Assembly (NCBI RefSeq): GCF_023502145.1
Contig: NZ_JAMFLI010000007.1
Location: 62,001-126,000 of the forward strand
DNA length: 64,000 nt
Origin: Craterilacuibacter sp. RT1T
GTDB taxonomy: Bacteria; Pseudomonadota; Gammaproteobacteria; Burkholderiales; Chromobacteriaceae
Direction of reading: 5' to 3'
The position numbers and the translations under genes were made by a program. Shown here in pieces: positions 11,725 through 20,462 of this stretch (position 1 is its first letter; every line of letters begins with the position of its first letter). The notes below the pieces were generated by a model. It saw only the letters and a program-made list of their open reading frames with translations. It had not been told where the DNA came from and did no database searches.

Positions 11725-12759
11725 ATGATAGAAACCGACAAGTTGATGGGCGGCGCACCCGCGCCGCGCATCGTGACCCAGCAAAGCCTGTCCGCGCACG
11801 AAGACGCGCAGGAGCGGGCGCTGCGCCCCAAGCTACTTGACGAATATGTCGGGCAAAAAAAGGCGCGCGGCCAGCTGGAAATCTTTATCGAGGCGGCCAA
11901 GCGCCGCGGCGAGGCGCTGGATCATGTGCTTTTGTTCGGCCCGCCGGGCTTGGGCAAGACCACGCTGGCGCATATCGTGGCGCGCGAACTGGGAGTGAAT
12001 TTGCGCCAGACTTCCGGCCCGGTGCTGGAGCGCGCCGGCGATCTGGCTGCGCTATTGACCAATCTCGAGCCGCACGACGTCTTGTTTATCGACGAGATTC
12101 ACCGCCTCTCGCCGGTAGTGGAGGAAATCCTCTACCCGGCGCTGGAGGACTACCAGATCGACATCATGATAGGCGAGGGGCCGGCGGCGCGGTCGGTCAA
12201 GATAGATCTGCCGCCCTTTACCCTGATTGGTGCCACCACCCGTGCCGGCATGCTGACCAATCCGCTGCGCGACCGCTTCGGCATTGTGGCGCGGCTGGAG
12301 TTTTACGACGCCGAAGAGCTGACCCGCATCGTCACCCGCTCGGCCGGTCTCCTGGGCGTGCAGCTGGCGGGCGAGGGCGCATTTGAAGTGGCAAGGCGCA
12401 GTCGCGGCACGCCGCGCATTGCCAACCGTCTGTTGCGCCGCGTGCGCGACTACGCCGAAGTCAAAGCCGATGGCGTGGTCACCGCCGAAGTGGCCGACGC
12501 GGCGCTGGCCATGCTGGATGTGGACCCGGCCGGTCTGGACGTGATGGACCGCAAATTGCTGGAAGCGATCTTGGACAAGTTTGGCGGCGGCCCGGTCGGG
12601 CTGGACAATGTGGCGGCAGCGATCGGCGAGTCGACCGACACCATAGAAGATGTGATCGAGCCTTATCTGATCCAGCAAGGCTATTTGCAGCGCACGCCGC
12701 GCGGGCGCATGGTCACGGCGCTGGCTTATACCCACTTTGGTTTGCAGGTGCGCGACTAA
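11725..12759 (+). CDS. ruvB: Holliday-junction branch-migration ATPase RuvB
   Basis: 344 residues, full length. RuvB is the hexameric AAA+ motor that drives branch migration on RuvA-bound junctions. Walker A is [14 protein letters not shown], Walker [13 protein letters not shown], sensor 1 [20 protein letters not shown]. The C-terminal winged helix ends [18 protein letters not shown]. The N-terminal [13 protein letters not shown] is typical. It closes the ruvC-ruvA-NYN-ruvB cluster. Confidence 0.98.
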   Translation: MIETDKLMGGAPAPRIVTQQSLSAHEDAQERALRPKLLDEYVGQKKARGQLEIFIEAAKRRGEALDHVLLFGPPGLGKTTLAHIVARELGVNLRQTSGPVLERAGDLAALLTNLEPHDVLFIDEIHRLSPVVEEILYPALEDYQIDIMIGEGPAARSVKIDLPPFTLIGATTRAGMLTNPLRDRFGIVARLEFYDAEELTRIVTRSAGLLGVQLAGEGAFEVARRSRGTPRIANRLLRRVRDYAEVKADGVVTAEVADAALAMLDVDPAGLDVMDRKLLEAILDKFGGGPVGLDNVAAAIGESTDTIEDVIEPYLIQQGYLQRTPRGRMVTALAYTHFGLQVRD

Positions 12760-12809
12760 GCAAGCTGTTACAATCGCAAAGCAATAAATTTGGACTAAGG
12801 GGAAATCAT

Positions 12810-13208
12810 ATGTTCTATGCGCTCTTGGGTGCCACGCTGCTGGTGGCCTTGGTGACATCGTTGATAACGGCAAAGTTTTTTGATGGTGCGGTGGGCAAGA
12901 TTCTGTCGCGCATCGTCGGTGACGAGCTGGCTGATGCCTGGCGCCGTTATCTGCGTTTTGCCGTGATCGTGGTCGGCGTCTCGGGCGGGGTGCGTTTGTG
13001 GGAGCTGGAAAAGTATGTGACCGCCACACGCGAATCGGCCGCGCTGGAGCTTAACGGCATGCGCTGGACGCTGGAGCTGTATCGCACGCTGATTGAAACG
13101 CTGCAGTCCATCGCCTGGATGATGTTGCTGTTTTTTCTGTGCTCAATGATTGCCTATGTCATCGTGCGTGCCATCGAGCTCAAGCACGACAAAAAGCCCG
13201 ACGCTTAA
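12810..13208 (+). CDS. Small uncharacterised membrane protein, about three transmembrane helices
   Basis: 132 residues with hydrophobic stretches at roughly 1-22, 47-65 and 95-118, ending in a charged tail (IELKHDKKPDA). I recognise no family. AAGGGGAAATCAT gives a good ribosome-binding site before ATG 12810, and TACAAT at 12769-12774 is a possible -10 box after ruvB. Codon use matches the neighbouring genes, so it is very probably real. The segment after its stop is a repeat field, so it has no downstream operon partner. Confidence 0.7.
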   Translation: MFYALLGATLLVALVTSLITAKFFDGAVGKILSRIVGDELADAWRRYLRFAVIVVGVSGGVRLWELEKYVTATRESAALELNGMRWTLELYRTLIETLQSIAWMMLLFFLCSMIAYVIVRAIELKHDKKPDA

Positions 13209-13665
13209 ATCCCCTCGCCCCCAACCCCTCTCCCCGGCTGGGAGAGGGGCGTATGCCGCGCGTTGGAAGACATCTTTGCTCGCGAATGGGTCTGCTTTCC
13301 GTATGAGAGAGCATATCTTTCTGACATGCATGCCGAAAATGGTCACTTGAGCTCCTTTTCCCTCGCCGGGAGCGGGGCGTATGCCGAGCATTGGAAGATA
13401 TCTTTGTTCTCGAATGGTTCTGTCTTCCACATGAGAAACCATCTCCATTTCGAGTTTGCATTCGATGGGGCTCTGCATGAAATCCGTTTCTCCGGAGGGG
13501 CAAGAGAGCATGTTGTGTGCTGAACGATATCTTTTCTCTTGAATTGGCCTGCTATGCCGGCGCGCAGAGTTGCGCAGCCTGCCGTTCGACAGATCACCCC
13601 AAGCCGATATGTCTTCGATGAGGTAGGACATGAAATCCCTCTCCCCTTGGGGAGAGGGTGGCGCG
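13209..13665. repeat. Gene-free field of REP-like palindromes and a degenerate ~65-bp direct repeat
   Basis: This stretch holds no credible gene. It begins with a C-rich/G-rich palindrome (CCCCTCTCCCC / GGGAGAGGGG) at about 13215-13250. A unit of about 65 bp, GAGAGGGGCGTATGCCG through TTGGAAGACATCTTTG to CATGAGA, occurs near 13242-13310 and again near 13370-13435 at about 80% identity, with a more diverged third copy near 13503-13557. A 50-bp palindromic element at 13634-13683 closes the field and supplies the end of the next gene. Short open frames inside are made of repeat sequence. Confidence 0.75.
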
Positions 13666-13683
13666 TCAGCGCCGGGTGAGGGG
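13634..13683. repeat. 50-bp REP-like palindrome, copy 1 of an identical pair flanking the DUF559 gene
   Basis: The element contains CCCTCTCCCC-TT-GGGGAGAGGG followed by GGCGCGTCAGCGCC, two consecutive inverted repeats. It is identical over all 50 bases, in the same orientation, to 14291-14340. The DUF559 stop codon (13666-13668) lies inside it. Confidence 0.9.
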
Positions 13684-14019
13684 TCTGGCGTGCAACTGCC
13701 GCAGGATTTCGCCAAGCACATCCTCGGTATGGGCAAGAATGGCATCGTTCCAGAAACGCAGCACGAGATAGCCTTGTGCCACCAGATAGGCATCGCGCTC
13801 TTCATCGCGCGCCGCTTGCCACTGATGCTGCCCACCATCCGCCTCCACGATGAGGCGGGCTTCAAGGCAGGCAAAGTCGGCGATATAGCGGCCAAGCGGA
13901 TGTTGGCGGCGAAACTTGAACCCGCCCAGCCTGCGGTCGCGCAGGTGAAACCATAAACGGTTTTCTGCCTCGGTTTGCCGCAGGCGCAGCGCGCGGGCAT
14001 GATCAAGCAGGGATGGCAT
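13666..14019 (-). CDS. DUF559 domain protein (PD-(D/E)XK / Vsr-like nuclease fold)
   Basis: 117 residues from ATG 14019 (MPSLLDHARALRLRQTEAENRLW). This is a DUF559 protein, a small endonuclease-like family related to very-short-patch-repair nucleases. The core reads FRRQHPLGRYIADFACLEARLIVEADGGQHQ, with the Asp and the E-A-D-G-G-Q-H motif expected for a PD-(D/E)XK site, then RFWNDAILAHTEDVLGEI. The last residues (RPLTRR) and the stop codon are encoded by the REP-like palindrome at 13634-13683. A further in-frame ATG at 14061 would add 14 residues unlike the family. No partner gene is nearby; activity is not known for most members. Confidence 0.82.
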   Translation of the reverse strand: MPSLLDHARALRLRQTEAENRLWFHLRDRRLGGFKFRRQHPLGRYIADFACLEARLIVEADGGQHQWQAARDEERDAYLVAQGYLVLRFWNDAILAHTEDVLGEILRQLHARPLTRR

Positions 14020-14061
14020 GCGCTGGCATCCGGTTTGTTGGTCTGGATTGCAGACTAGCAA

Positions 14062-14368
14062 AACAGCAGGAGCACGCCTCCCCCCTCACCCCCTGCCCCT
14101 CTCCCCGCTGGGGCGAGGGGAGTATATCGTTCGCTGTAAAGATGTCTGTGATGATTAGAGCACTACATGCAATCCCTCTCCCGCCGGGGCGAGAGGAGCA
14201 TATCGTTTGCTGTAAAGATTGTTTGTGATGATTAGAGCACTACAATATGCAGTTGAATGCGCAGCCGTGCACCCTTAGTCGGCCGCATGCAATCCCTCTC
14301 CCCTTGGGGAGAGGGTGGCGCGTCAGCGCCGGGTGAGGGGTGCGGGGGCAGGGGGCAGGGGGCAGGGG
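14062..14368. repeat. Second REP-like field: paired ~75-bp direct repeats, second 50-bp palindrome, G-tract repeat
   Basis: No gene is seen here. C-rich palindromes at about 14085-14120 and 14172-14195 each lead into a near-identical tract containing ATATCGTT, CGCTGTAAAGAT and GATGATTAGAGCACTACA (about 14119-14165 and 14197-14243). The 50-bp palindrome recurs at 14291-14340. The field ends with four G tracts (14344-14348, 14351-14355, 14358-14362, 14365-14368) separated by CA, one base before the proB stop. Confidence 0.8.
14291..14340. repeat. 50-bp REP-like palindrome, copy 2
   Basis: Base-for-base identical, and in the same orientation, to 13634-13683. Together the copies bracket the DUF559 gene in about 700 bp. 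Confidence 0.9.
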
Positions 14369-15487
14369 CTACAGCGTCACCATATTGTCGCGGTGGATCA
14401 GCTCGGGCTCGACCAGATAGCCCAGCACCTGCTCGATTTCGCGTGTCGGGCGGCGCATGATCAGGCGCGCTTCGTCCGAGCTGTAGTTCGCCAGGCCGCG
14501 CGCCACTTCGATGCCGTCGCTGTCGATGCAGGCCACCACATCACCGCGCAAAAAAGCGCCGTCAACGGCGCGCACGCCGATAGGCAGCAAGCTGGTGCCG
14601 CGCTCGCGTACCGCTTGCGCTGCACCAGCGTCCAGCACCAGTTTTCCTGCCAGTTGCAGATGGTCAGCCAGCCACTGTTTGCGCGCGGCCATGCGCGTGG
14701 TGGTGGCGAGAAGTTGAGTGCCGATCGCTTCGCCATCCGCCAGGCGCGACAACACATCATGTTCGCGCCCGCAGGCGATGACGGTGGCCGCGCCGCTGCG
14801 TGCCGCGCGTTTGGCGGCCAGTATCTTGGTCAGCATGCCGCCGGTACCTATGCTGCTGCCGGCACCACCGGCCATCTCTTCCAGTGCGGCGTCGCCGGCA
14901 TTGGCTTCATGAATGAAGACGGCGTCGGGGTGTTTTCTCGGGTCGGCGCTAAAGAGGCCCTGCTGGTCGGTGAGGATGACCAGCGCATCGGCTTCGATCA
15001 GGTTGGTGACCAGCGCGCCCAGCGTATCGTTGTCGCCGAAGCGGATTTCGGCAGTCACCACCGTATCGTTTTCATTGATGATGGGCACCACATTCAGCGC
15101 CATAAGCGTGGACAAGGTGGTGCGTGCATTCAGATAGCGGGTGCGGTCGGCCAGGTCTTCGTGGGTGAGCAGAATCTGTGCCGTTTGCAGGCCATGCTGG
15201 CGAAAGGCTTGTTCATAGGCTTCGCACAGCCCCATCTGGCCGACGGCTGCGGCCGCCTGCAACTCATGCACCGCCTTGGGGCGGGTCGCCCAGCCCAGGC
15301 GCTGGCAGCCCTCGGCGATGGCACCGCTGGAAACCAGCATGACCTCCTTGCCGCGGCGTTTAAGCTCGGCGATTTCGGCGGCCCAGCGCGCCAGTGCGGC
15401 CAGATCCAGCCCCTTGCCGTCATTGGTCACCAGACTGGAGCCGACCTTGACCACGATGCGGTCGGCGGTGTGTATCAGCGATTGCAT
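14369..15487 (-). CDS. proB: Glutamate 5-kinase ProB
   Basis: 372 residues. ProB phosphorylates the gamma-carboxyl of glutamate, the first and feedback-inhibited step of proline synthesis. The amino-acid-kinase domain shows [32 protein letters not shown] and [25 protein letters not shown], then [19 protein letters not shown]. Residues 275-365 form the C-terminal PUA domain. Length and domains match the long (kinase plus PUA) form. proA is not adjacent, and obgE, its frequent upstream neighbour, is also absent. The 3' end abuts a G-tract repeat. Confidence 0.97.
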   Translation of the reverse strand: MQSLIHTADRIVVKVGSSLVTNDGKGLDLAALARWAAEIAELKRRGKEVMLVSSGAIAEGCQRLGWATRPKAVHELQAAAAVGQMGLCEAYEQAFRQHGLQTAQILLTHEDLADRTRYLNARTTLSTLMALNVVPIINENDTVVTAEIRFGDNDTLGALVTNLIEADALVILTDQQGLFSADPRKHPDAVFIHEANAGDAALEEMAGGAGSSIGTGGMLTKILAAKRAARSGAATVIACGREHDVLSRLADGEAIGTQLLATTTRMAARKQWLADHLQLAGKLVLDAGAAQAVRERGTSLLPIGVRAVDGAFLRGDVVACIDSDGIEVARGLANYSSDEARLIMRRPTREIEQVLGYLVEPELIHRDNMVTL

Positions 15488-15567
15488 ATCAGGAAATCCA
15501 CAGAAGAAATGGCAGCGGTGATTTTAACCCGTTGCGGGTAGCTAGACACAAAGTTGTGTGCGCGCTA

Positions 15568-17049
15568 TCAGCCGGCGCGTATCTCGATCAGCTGGTAGCC
15601 TGGGGTTTGTTTGCTGATACGCAGCATACGGGCCTGTTCCATGCCGTGCCGGCTGGTCAGCGTCATGCTGCCCAAGCGCAGATAGGGGCGTCCGGACAGT
15701 AGCAGCTGGCCGGGCATCTGGGCCGAGTCCAGCCGCAGCGCCAGTGTCGTGGTGTCGCCCGGCTGGGCATGGCCTGCGCGCACCATCAGCGGCTCGGCAT
15801 GGTGGGCGATGATTTCCAGGCCGCAGCGCGTCTCCAGCGCCTGGCCATAGCTGACCCAGCGCACCAAGGCGCATTGCCAGCGCGTATCGCTGTTCCCGTC
15901 TTCGCGCAGAATGACCAGCTCGCCGTTACGCAGGACATGGCTGGTGCTATGGCCTTGCAATTGCAGCCCGCTCGGGCTGCGGTTGATGATGTGCATGGGC
16001 ATCGGCGGCGGTGGCGGGCTGCGCTGCGCCAGCCGGTTGCGATAGGCGACTTCTTCGCTGCCGTCTCCGGTCGAGGCAAAATCCCAGCAGCGATCATTGA
16101 GCTGGTGCCAGCAGGCGGTTAGCGTCGAGACCAGCTGCACCGTGCCCTTGGTCGGCTCACGCGCTTCGCGGCGCAGGCCCGGGCGCTGCCAGTCATGCAG
16201 CAGGGCCAGATACAGCTCGGTATCTTCATCCGGATGCTGCTGCGGGTTGTGGCATAGCTCCAGCAGATGCAGGTTGATGGCCTCGGTCAGGTCGCCGGTA
16301 TGTAGCTGCCAGCTGCCTTCGGGCGGGTATTCGCAATAGGCCGGTGCCCTGTCGCTATCGGGTAGCACACACAAGCCCTGTCCTTCTGCCTGCCCGGTAT
16401 GCAGCACCACCTGATCTGCCTCCTGGCCCGCCAGATGGATCAGCCGGGTCAGTTGCAGCGGCGACAGGCGGTTGCTATTGCTCAGCCCCAGTAGTAGCAG
16501 CGCTTTATAGTGGCTATCGACCTCGCAATCGTCCTGCCAGCCCTGCTGCAATGCGTAGCGATATAGACCGTGGCAATCGAGCCAGAAGCCCTCCGGCAGC
16601 GGGTGATAGGTCGTCAGGTGGGTGTGCAGCATGTCGCGGCAGGCCAGTAATACCCGTTGCAGCAACGCAAGGCGCTGGTTTGGCGCCGCCTTGCGCTGTA
16701 CCTGCCCTTGTAAGCAGTGTTTCAGTGCGATCAGGTTTTCACTGTGCAGGCGCCGTGCCAGTTGTGCCGCATCGCGGGCACGGGGTGTGGCCGACAACTC
16801 GCGCTGGTGATATTCGCTGTCCAGCATGGGCAGCATGCGCTCGATATGCGGCTGAAACAGGGCAAACAATTGCAGCCGCTGTGCGCTATCCATCGCTTGT
16901 GCATTGCTGTGTGCCAGCAATTCGGCCATGTCGGCTGCCGCCTGCTGGGTCAGTGCCAGCGGCAGGGCCGCCAGATGGGCGGCGATCTGCGCCGGCTCGG
17001 CGCCGGAGACGGTGGTGGGCGGCAGGGTCAGATTCAGTGGGTTTGGCAT
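15568..17049 (-). CDS. Uncharacterised 493-residue protein with a C-terminal PilZ-like motif
   Basis: I do not recognise the N-terminal 300 residues, which are largely helical and leucine/alanine/glutamine rich. Near residues 355-385 the pair RLAQR and NRSPSG fits the c-di-GMP-binding pattern RxxxR ... [D/N]xSxxG of PilZ domains, although the spacing (about 14 residues) is shorter than usual. The following GLQLQGHS ... LVRWVSYGQALETRCGLEII segment has beta-strand character like PilZ. ATG 17049 (MPNPLNLTLPP) is chosen over ATG 17142, whose extra 31 residues look non-coding. It is divergent from the first pilin gene, which fits a role in surface motility, but this is inference. Confidence 0.7.
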   Translation of the reverse strand: MPNPLNLTLPPTTVSGAEPAQIAAHLAALPLALTQQAAADMAELLAHSNAQAMDSAQRLQLFALFQPHIERMLPMLDSEYHQRELSATPRARDAAQLARRLHSENLIALKHCLQGQVQRKAAPNQRLALLQRVLLACRDMLHTHLTTYHPLPEGFWLDCHGLYRYALQQGWQDDCEVDSHYKALLLLGLSNSNRLSPLQLTRLIHLAGQEADQVVLHTGQAEGQGLCVLPDSDRAPAYCEYPPEGSWQLHTGDLTEAINLHLLELCHNPQQHPDEDTELYLALLHDWQRPGLRREAREPTKGTVQLVSTLTACWHQLNDRCWDFASTGDGSEEVAYRNRLAQRSPPPPPMPMHIINRSPSGLQLQGHSTSHVLRNGELVILREDGNSDTRWQCALVRWVSYGQALETRCGLEIIAHHAEPLMVRAGHAQPGDTTTLALRLDSAQMPGQLLLSGRPYLRLGSMTLTSRHGMEQARMLRISKQTPGYQLIEIRAG

Positions 17050-17311
17050 GGTGCGCGCAGGCGCCTTGGTTGTAGTCGGCAAGCTATGTGTGATGATGCC
17101 TGAATATCGTGCGAACTGCATCTGGCGCGAGGCCGCGTTCATTTTTGCTAGCTGCGTGTCGCCTTGATGCTACAGCGGCATGGGCTGGCCGTCGTGATTT
17201 GACCGTATTTATTTGTATCGTTGAAGAATGGGGTGCAGACTGCGGTCAAAACTGCAGTTCTGATTTGTTTGAAATGGTTGTTTGGCATCTTATTTGGATA
17301 TAGCATAATCA

Positions 17312-17704
17312 ATGAATCAAAAAGGCTACACCCTGATCGAGCTGATGATGGTCGTAGCGATTATCGGCGTACTGGCGGCGATCGCGGTTCCACTGTATTT
17401 GAACTACAGCCTCAAAACGCGGGTGACGGTGCTGTATGGCACCTTGGCTGACGGCAAAACAGGTTTTGAAGTGTTGCTGGCCAATGGTGGGGCACCTGCG
17501 TCGCCAGCCGATATTGCGCTGGCCGATGTGGCGCAGTGCAGCGCCTTGACGGTCAGCGCCACAGGGATTCGCTGTGAGATACAGGGCTTGGGTGCGGCGG
17601 TAGATGGTAAAACGCTGGCGCTTGAGCGGGCGGCAAGCACCGGTGCCTGGTCATGCCGCAGTGATGTGCCGGCGTTTTATCTGCCGGCGGGTTGCGGGGC
17701 GTGA
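17312..17704 (+). CDS. Type IV pilin-like protein (first copy)
   Basis: 130 residues with a short leader MNQKG and the class III signal [23 protein letters not shown]; PilD would cut after Gly and the conserved Glu5 is present. The first mature residue is Tyr instead of the usual Phe. Two cysteine pairs are possible (AQCSAL, IRCEIQ, WSCRSD, AGCGA), consistent with a C-terminal disulphide loop. No Shine-Dalgarno sequence precedes ATG 17312, and an in-frame TAA 6 nt upstream rules out a longer product. Whether it is a major pilin, a minor pilin or a weakly expressed paralogue cannot be told. Confidence 0.88.
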   Translation: MNQKGYTLIELMMVVAIIGVLAAIAVPLYLNYSLKTRVTVLYGTLADGKTGFEVLLANGGAPASPADIALADVAQCSALTVSATGIRCEIQGLGAAVDGKTLALERAASTGAWSCRSDVPAFYLPAGCGA

Positions 17705-17822
17705 TGATTTTTTAGTGTGTGCTGTGGTGTGGCATCACGGGCACGACATGTCGCCCATCTGTCGGGGCAGGTATGGCGCGGGTACAATGGCAGGGTTTTT
17801 TCATTTCAACAGGAGCAACACC

Positions 17823-18233
17823 ATGAAACGTGTACAACAGGGCTTTACCTTGATCGAACTGATGATCGTTGTGGCGATTATCGGTATTTTGGCGGCAATT
17901 GCGATTCCGGCGTATCAAAATTATACGGCGAAGGCTAAATTCACAGCTGCACTGGCAGAAGTTTCGCCAGCTAAGACTCAGGCCGAAGTGTTGCTTAATG
18001 AAGGTAGCGCGTGGCCGACCACAGCTACTGCAGTTGGCTTGTCTGCGAGCGCAACTAACAATTGTAGTTTTGATCTGAGCGGCACAAACATAATCAAGTG
18101 CACAATTCAAAACATTCCGACTGCATTGGGCGCCTCTGGTGCTTATGTTCAGTTGACTCGTAATGCCTCAAGTGGTCTCTGGAGCTGCTCTACCGACGTG
18201 ACAAATACGGAAGCAAAGAAAGTATGTAAGTAA
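17823..18233 (+). CDS. pilA: Type IV pilin major-subunit-like protein PilA (second copy)
   Basis: 136 residues with leader MKRVQQG and mature N-terminus [33 protein letters not shown], textbook type IVa pilin. Cysteines in NNCSFDL, IIKCTIQ, LWSCSTD and the C-terminal VCK suggest one or two disulphides. AGGAGCAACACC gives a strong ribosome-binding site and TACAAT at 17783-17788 a plausible -10 box. A strong terminator follows. The region after residue 40 is AT-richer than the neighbours, as is common for variable pilin heads. It lies directly upstream of two PglL/TfpO ligases, which makes it the likely glycosylation substrate. Confidence 0.92.
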   Translation: MKRVQQGFTLIELMIVVAIIGILAAIAIPAYQNYTAKAKFTAALAEVSPAKTQAEVLLNEGSAWPTTATAVGLSASATNNCSFDLSGTNIIKCTIQNIPTALGASGAYVQLTRNASSGLWSCSTDVTNTEAKKVCK

Positions 18234-18317
18234 CTTTAACTGATGTATCTCTGAATCGCGCGTCGGATAGGTCTCCGTGAACTGGAGGTTGCTTTCATCT
18301 TAGACGTCAGTCAGTGT

Positions 18318-18350
18318 CAAGACACCACCTAAGGGTGGTGTCTTGCTATT
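18318..18350 (+). terminator. Rho-independent terminator after the second pilin gene
   Basis: CAAGACACCACC, a TAAG loop, then GGTGGTGTCTTG: a perfect 12-bp stem followed by CTATT. It separates the pilin transcript from the glycosyltransferase genes. Confidence 0.88.
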
Positions 18351-18370
18351 CATTATCTTTTGGTCCATCC

Positions 18371-20446
18371 ATGTCCCGCCTGTCGTCCTTCACGACCATA
18401 TCTCGAACTCTCGGCAACTCTCTAGTCCAGTATTCGTTGTTGATTTCGTTACTTGTCTGTCTGCCGTTTTTATCATGGCTGCGCTTCCCGCCTAACGGCG
18501 ACTGGGTTACCAATGCCGCTGCCTTGCTGCTAGCCCTCCCTGTCGTACTGATGGGGCTCTGGCGCTTGCCGCCAGCAGGGCGTATCTCTCCGGCTTTGTG
18601 TGCAGTAGGGATGTTGACGCTGGCTGCCGTATGGCCTCTGGTTGGCGCACCTTATCCAGCGGTAGCTTTGTCTAGCTTGGCGGTGTTGTGGCTGGCGGCT
18701 TTGCTGTCGCAGGCGCTCGCCGCCTTGCCGCGCGGGCAGGTATTGCAGGCGCTGGCCTGGGGCTTGTTGCTGGGCGGTTGCGTGCAACTGGCGATTGGCG
18801 CGGCGCAGGTGTTTGGCTTGGTGCAGCCCTGGGGCTTGTGGTTTGTGGTGTCGGATGGGCAGGGAACCTTGTTCGGTAATTTGGCGCAGCGCAATCAATG
18901 CGCCAACTATCTGACGCTGGCGCTGCTGGCCGCCTGCTGGCTGTATGGGCGCGGTCGTTTGCGTGTCTGGTTGCTGGCACCTTTGCTCTTGCTATTGGCG
19001 CTGTTTCTTGCCTGGTCGGCTTCGCGTCTGGTGCTGGCTTACGCCATAGGCTTGGCGTTGCTCGCTGGAGGGATGTTGTGGCTGACCCGCCGCCAGCCCC
19101 TCACCCCAACCCCTCTCCCTGAGGGAGAGGGGCTTGCTGCGTCGGCATTTGCTGGGGCAGATAATGCAAGTGGCAGATGCTCTGATGCAAGTTTGACTAC
19201 AGCAGAACACGCCCTTACTCCAACCCATATCCATGAGGGAGAGGGGCCGGCTGTGGCCGAAGCTGCTGGCTGTTCTGCGGCAAGTTTGACGGCAGCCAAC
19301 CATTCCCTCTCCCCGGTGGGGAGAGGGTGGCGCGTAGCGCCGGGTGAGGGGGGCGATGTCGCCACCTTGCGCATGGTCAAGGCGCTGCTGTTTGCCTTGC
19401 TGGCGATGGTGCTGTGCCAGCTGTTTACTGCCGAGATCAACGCCGCGCTTAACGCTATCGGCCTGCCGGTGAAGCAAGGCAGCGGAATAGACCGCTTTAT
19501 GGATGGCGGCTTCGGGGCGCGGCGCTGGATCGAATGGCAGAAGGCGTGGTCGGTGTTTATGGCTCATCCGCTGTTTGGCGTTGGTCTGGGCGGCTATGCC
19601 GCGCAATCTGTCTTGCTGGAGCCGGCCTTTGCCGGGCAGTGGAGCGAGAGCTGGCTGTTTACCCACTGCCACAATATTGTGCTGCAACTTTTGGCCGAGA
19701 CTGGTTTGACCGGCACGCTGGCGGTGGCGGCAGCCTTGCTATGGGCTTTTTTGCCATGGTTCAAACGTGAGAATGTGGGGGCCGATGCGCTGCTGGTATT
19801 GGGGCTGGCGCTGGTGTTGCTCGGCCACAGCCTGTTTGAATACCCGCTGTGGTACGCCAGCTTTTTGATGGTGTTCGCTGTATTGATGGGCGTGTCCCCT
19901 GCCAAGGGTTTTGCCTTGCCGGTGCGTCCGGCCTTGCGTCGTGTGGGAGTGCTGGCTTTGGTGCTGGTACTGGCCTGGCAGGTGATCGTGGGTCTGGTGA
20001 TGTACTTTGACTGGGTGCGCTGGGTGGTGCCTTCGCGTGATGCTGCTCAAAACAAGGTCAGGATAGAGGCCTTGCTGCAACACGGTGCCAATCCGGTCTG
20101 GAGCTATGAGGCAGACCAGTTGTTGTCCAACTATCTGGATGGCAGCGCCGACCACTTGGCGCTTAAGCTGCCGCTGTTCGAGCGTCTGGCCGCCTATCGC
20201 CCTTACCCTGGTACCTTGGTCAAGCTGGCGATGCTGCGCGCCCATCAGGGCGATGCGGCCGGTGCCGAAGTTGCCTTGCGTCAGGCCATTGCGTCTTTTC
20301 CCGATACCGCACCGCAATTGGCGGCGATGCTAGCCGGGCCGGCGGATGCCGCGCTGAAACCGCTACAGCAAATCAGTGCCAGAGCTGCGCTAGCCCACCA
20401 GCAAGCAGGTGCTTCGGCTGCCGCGCAGACGGTCAGGACGCCTTAG
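18371..20446 (+). CDS. PglL/TfpO-type pilin O-oligosaccharyltransferase (first copy) with an in-frame REP insertion
   Basis: 691 residues with a dozen or so membrane helices and the Wzy_C/O-antigen-ligase core (GNLAQRNQCANYLTLALLA, AWSASRLVLAYAIG, FTHCHNIVLQLLAETGL, LFEYPLWYASFLM). These enzymes move a lipid-linked glycan onto pilin in the periplasm. Residues about 243-328 (LTPTPLPEGEGL ... RGWRVAPGEGG) are the translation of a REP-like composite element (19098-19353). They have no counterpart in the second copy, which passes directly from WLWRVRDEMARR to the next helix. The C-terminal soluble region carries TPR-like FERLAAYRPYPGTLVKLAML. Start ATG 18371 is preferred because earlier ATGs fall in the terminator; no clear ribosome-binding site is seen. 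Confidence 0.85.
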   Translation: MSRLSSFTTISRTLGNSLVQYSLLISLLVCLPFLSWLRFPPNGDWVTNAAALLLALPVVLMGLWRLPPAGRISPALCAVGMLTLAAVWPLVGAPYPAVALSSLAVLWLAALLSQALAALPRGQVLQALAWGLLLGGCVQLAIGAAQVFGLVQPWGLWFVVSDGQGTLFGNLAQRNQCANYLTLALLAACWLYGRGRLRVWLLAPLLLLLALFLAWSASRLVLAYAIGLALLAGGMLWLTRRQPLTPTPLPEGEGLAASAFAGADNASGRCSDASLTTAEHALTPTHIHEGEGPAVAEAAGCSAASLTAANHSLSPVGRGWRVAPGEGGDVATLRMVKALLFALLAMVLCQLFTAEINAALNAIGLPVKQGSGIDRFMDGGFGARRWIEWQKAWSVFMAHPLFGVGLGGYAAQSVLLEPAFAGQWSESWLFTHCHNIVLQLLAETGLTGTLAVAAALLWAFLPWFKRENVGADALLVLGLALVLLGHSLFEYPLWYASFLMVFAVLMGVSPAKGFALPVRPALRRVGVLALVLVLAWQVIVGLVMYFDWVRWVVPSRDAAQNKVRIEALLQHGANPVWSYEADQLLSNYLDGSADHLALKLPLFERLAAYRPYPGTLVKLAMLRAHQGDAAGAEVALRQAIASFPDTAPQLAAMLAGPADAALKPLQQISARAALAHQQAGASAAAQTVRTP
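19098..19353. repeat. REP composite element inside the first pglL reading frame
   Basis: The left end is CCCTCACCCCAACCCCTCTC with its complement GAGGGAGAGGGG; the right end is CCCTCTCCCC..GGGGAGAGGG plus GGCGCGTAGCGCC and GGGTGAGGGG. The interior holds a further degenerate copy near 19214-19243. The same left and right ends bracket 20463-20654. Confidence 0.85.
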
Positions 20447-20462
20447 GCCGATTGCGTTGGTG

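Noticed and set aside
13263-13956. Small plus-strand frames in the repeat field and opposite the DUF559 gene
   Set aside because: They are composed of palindrome translations or are antisense to the DUF559 gene.
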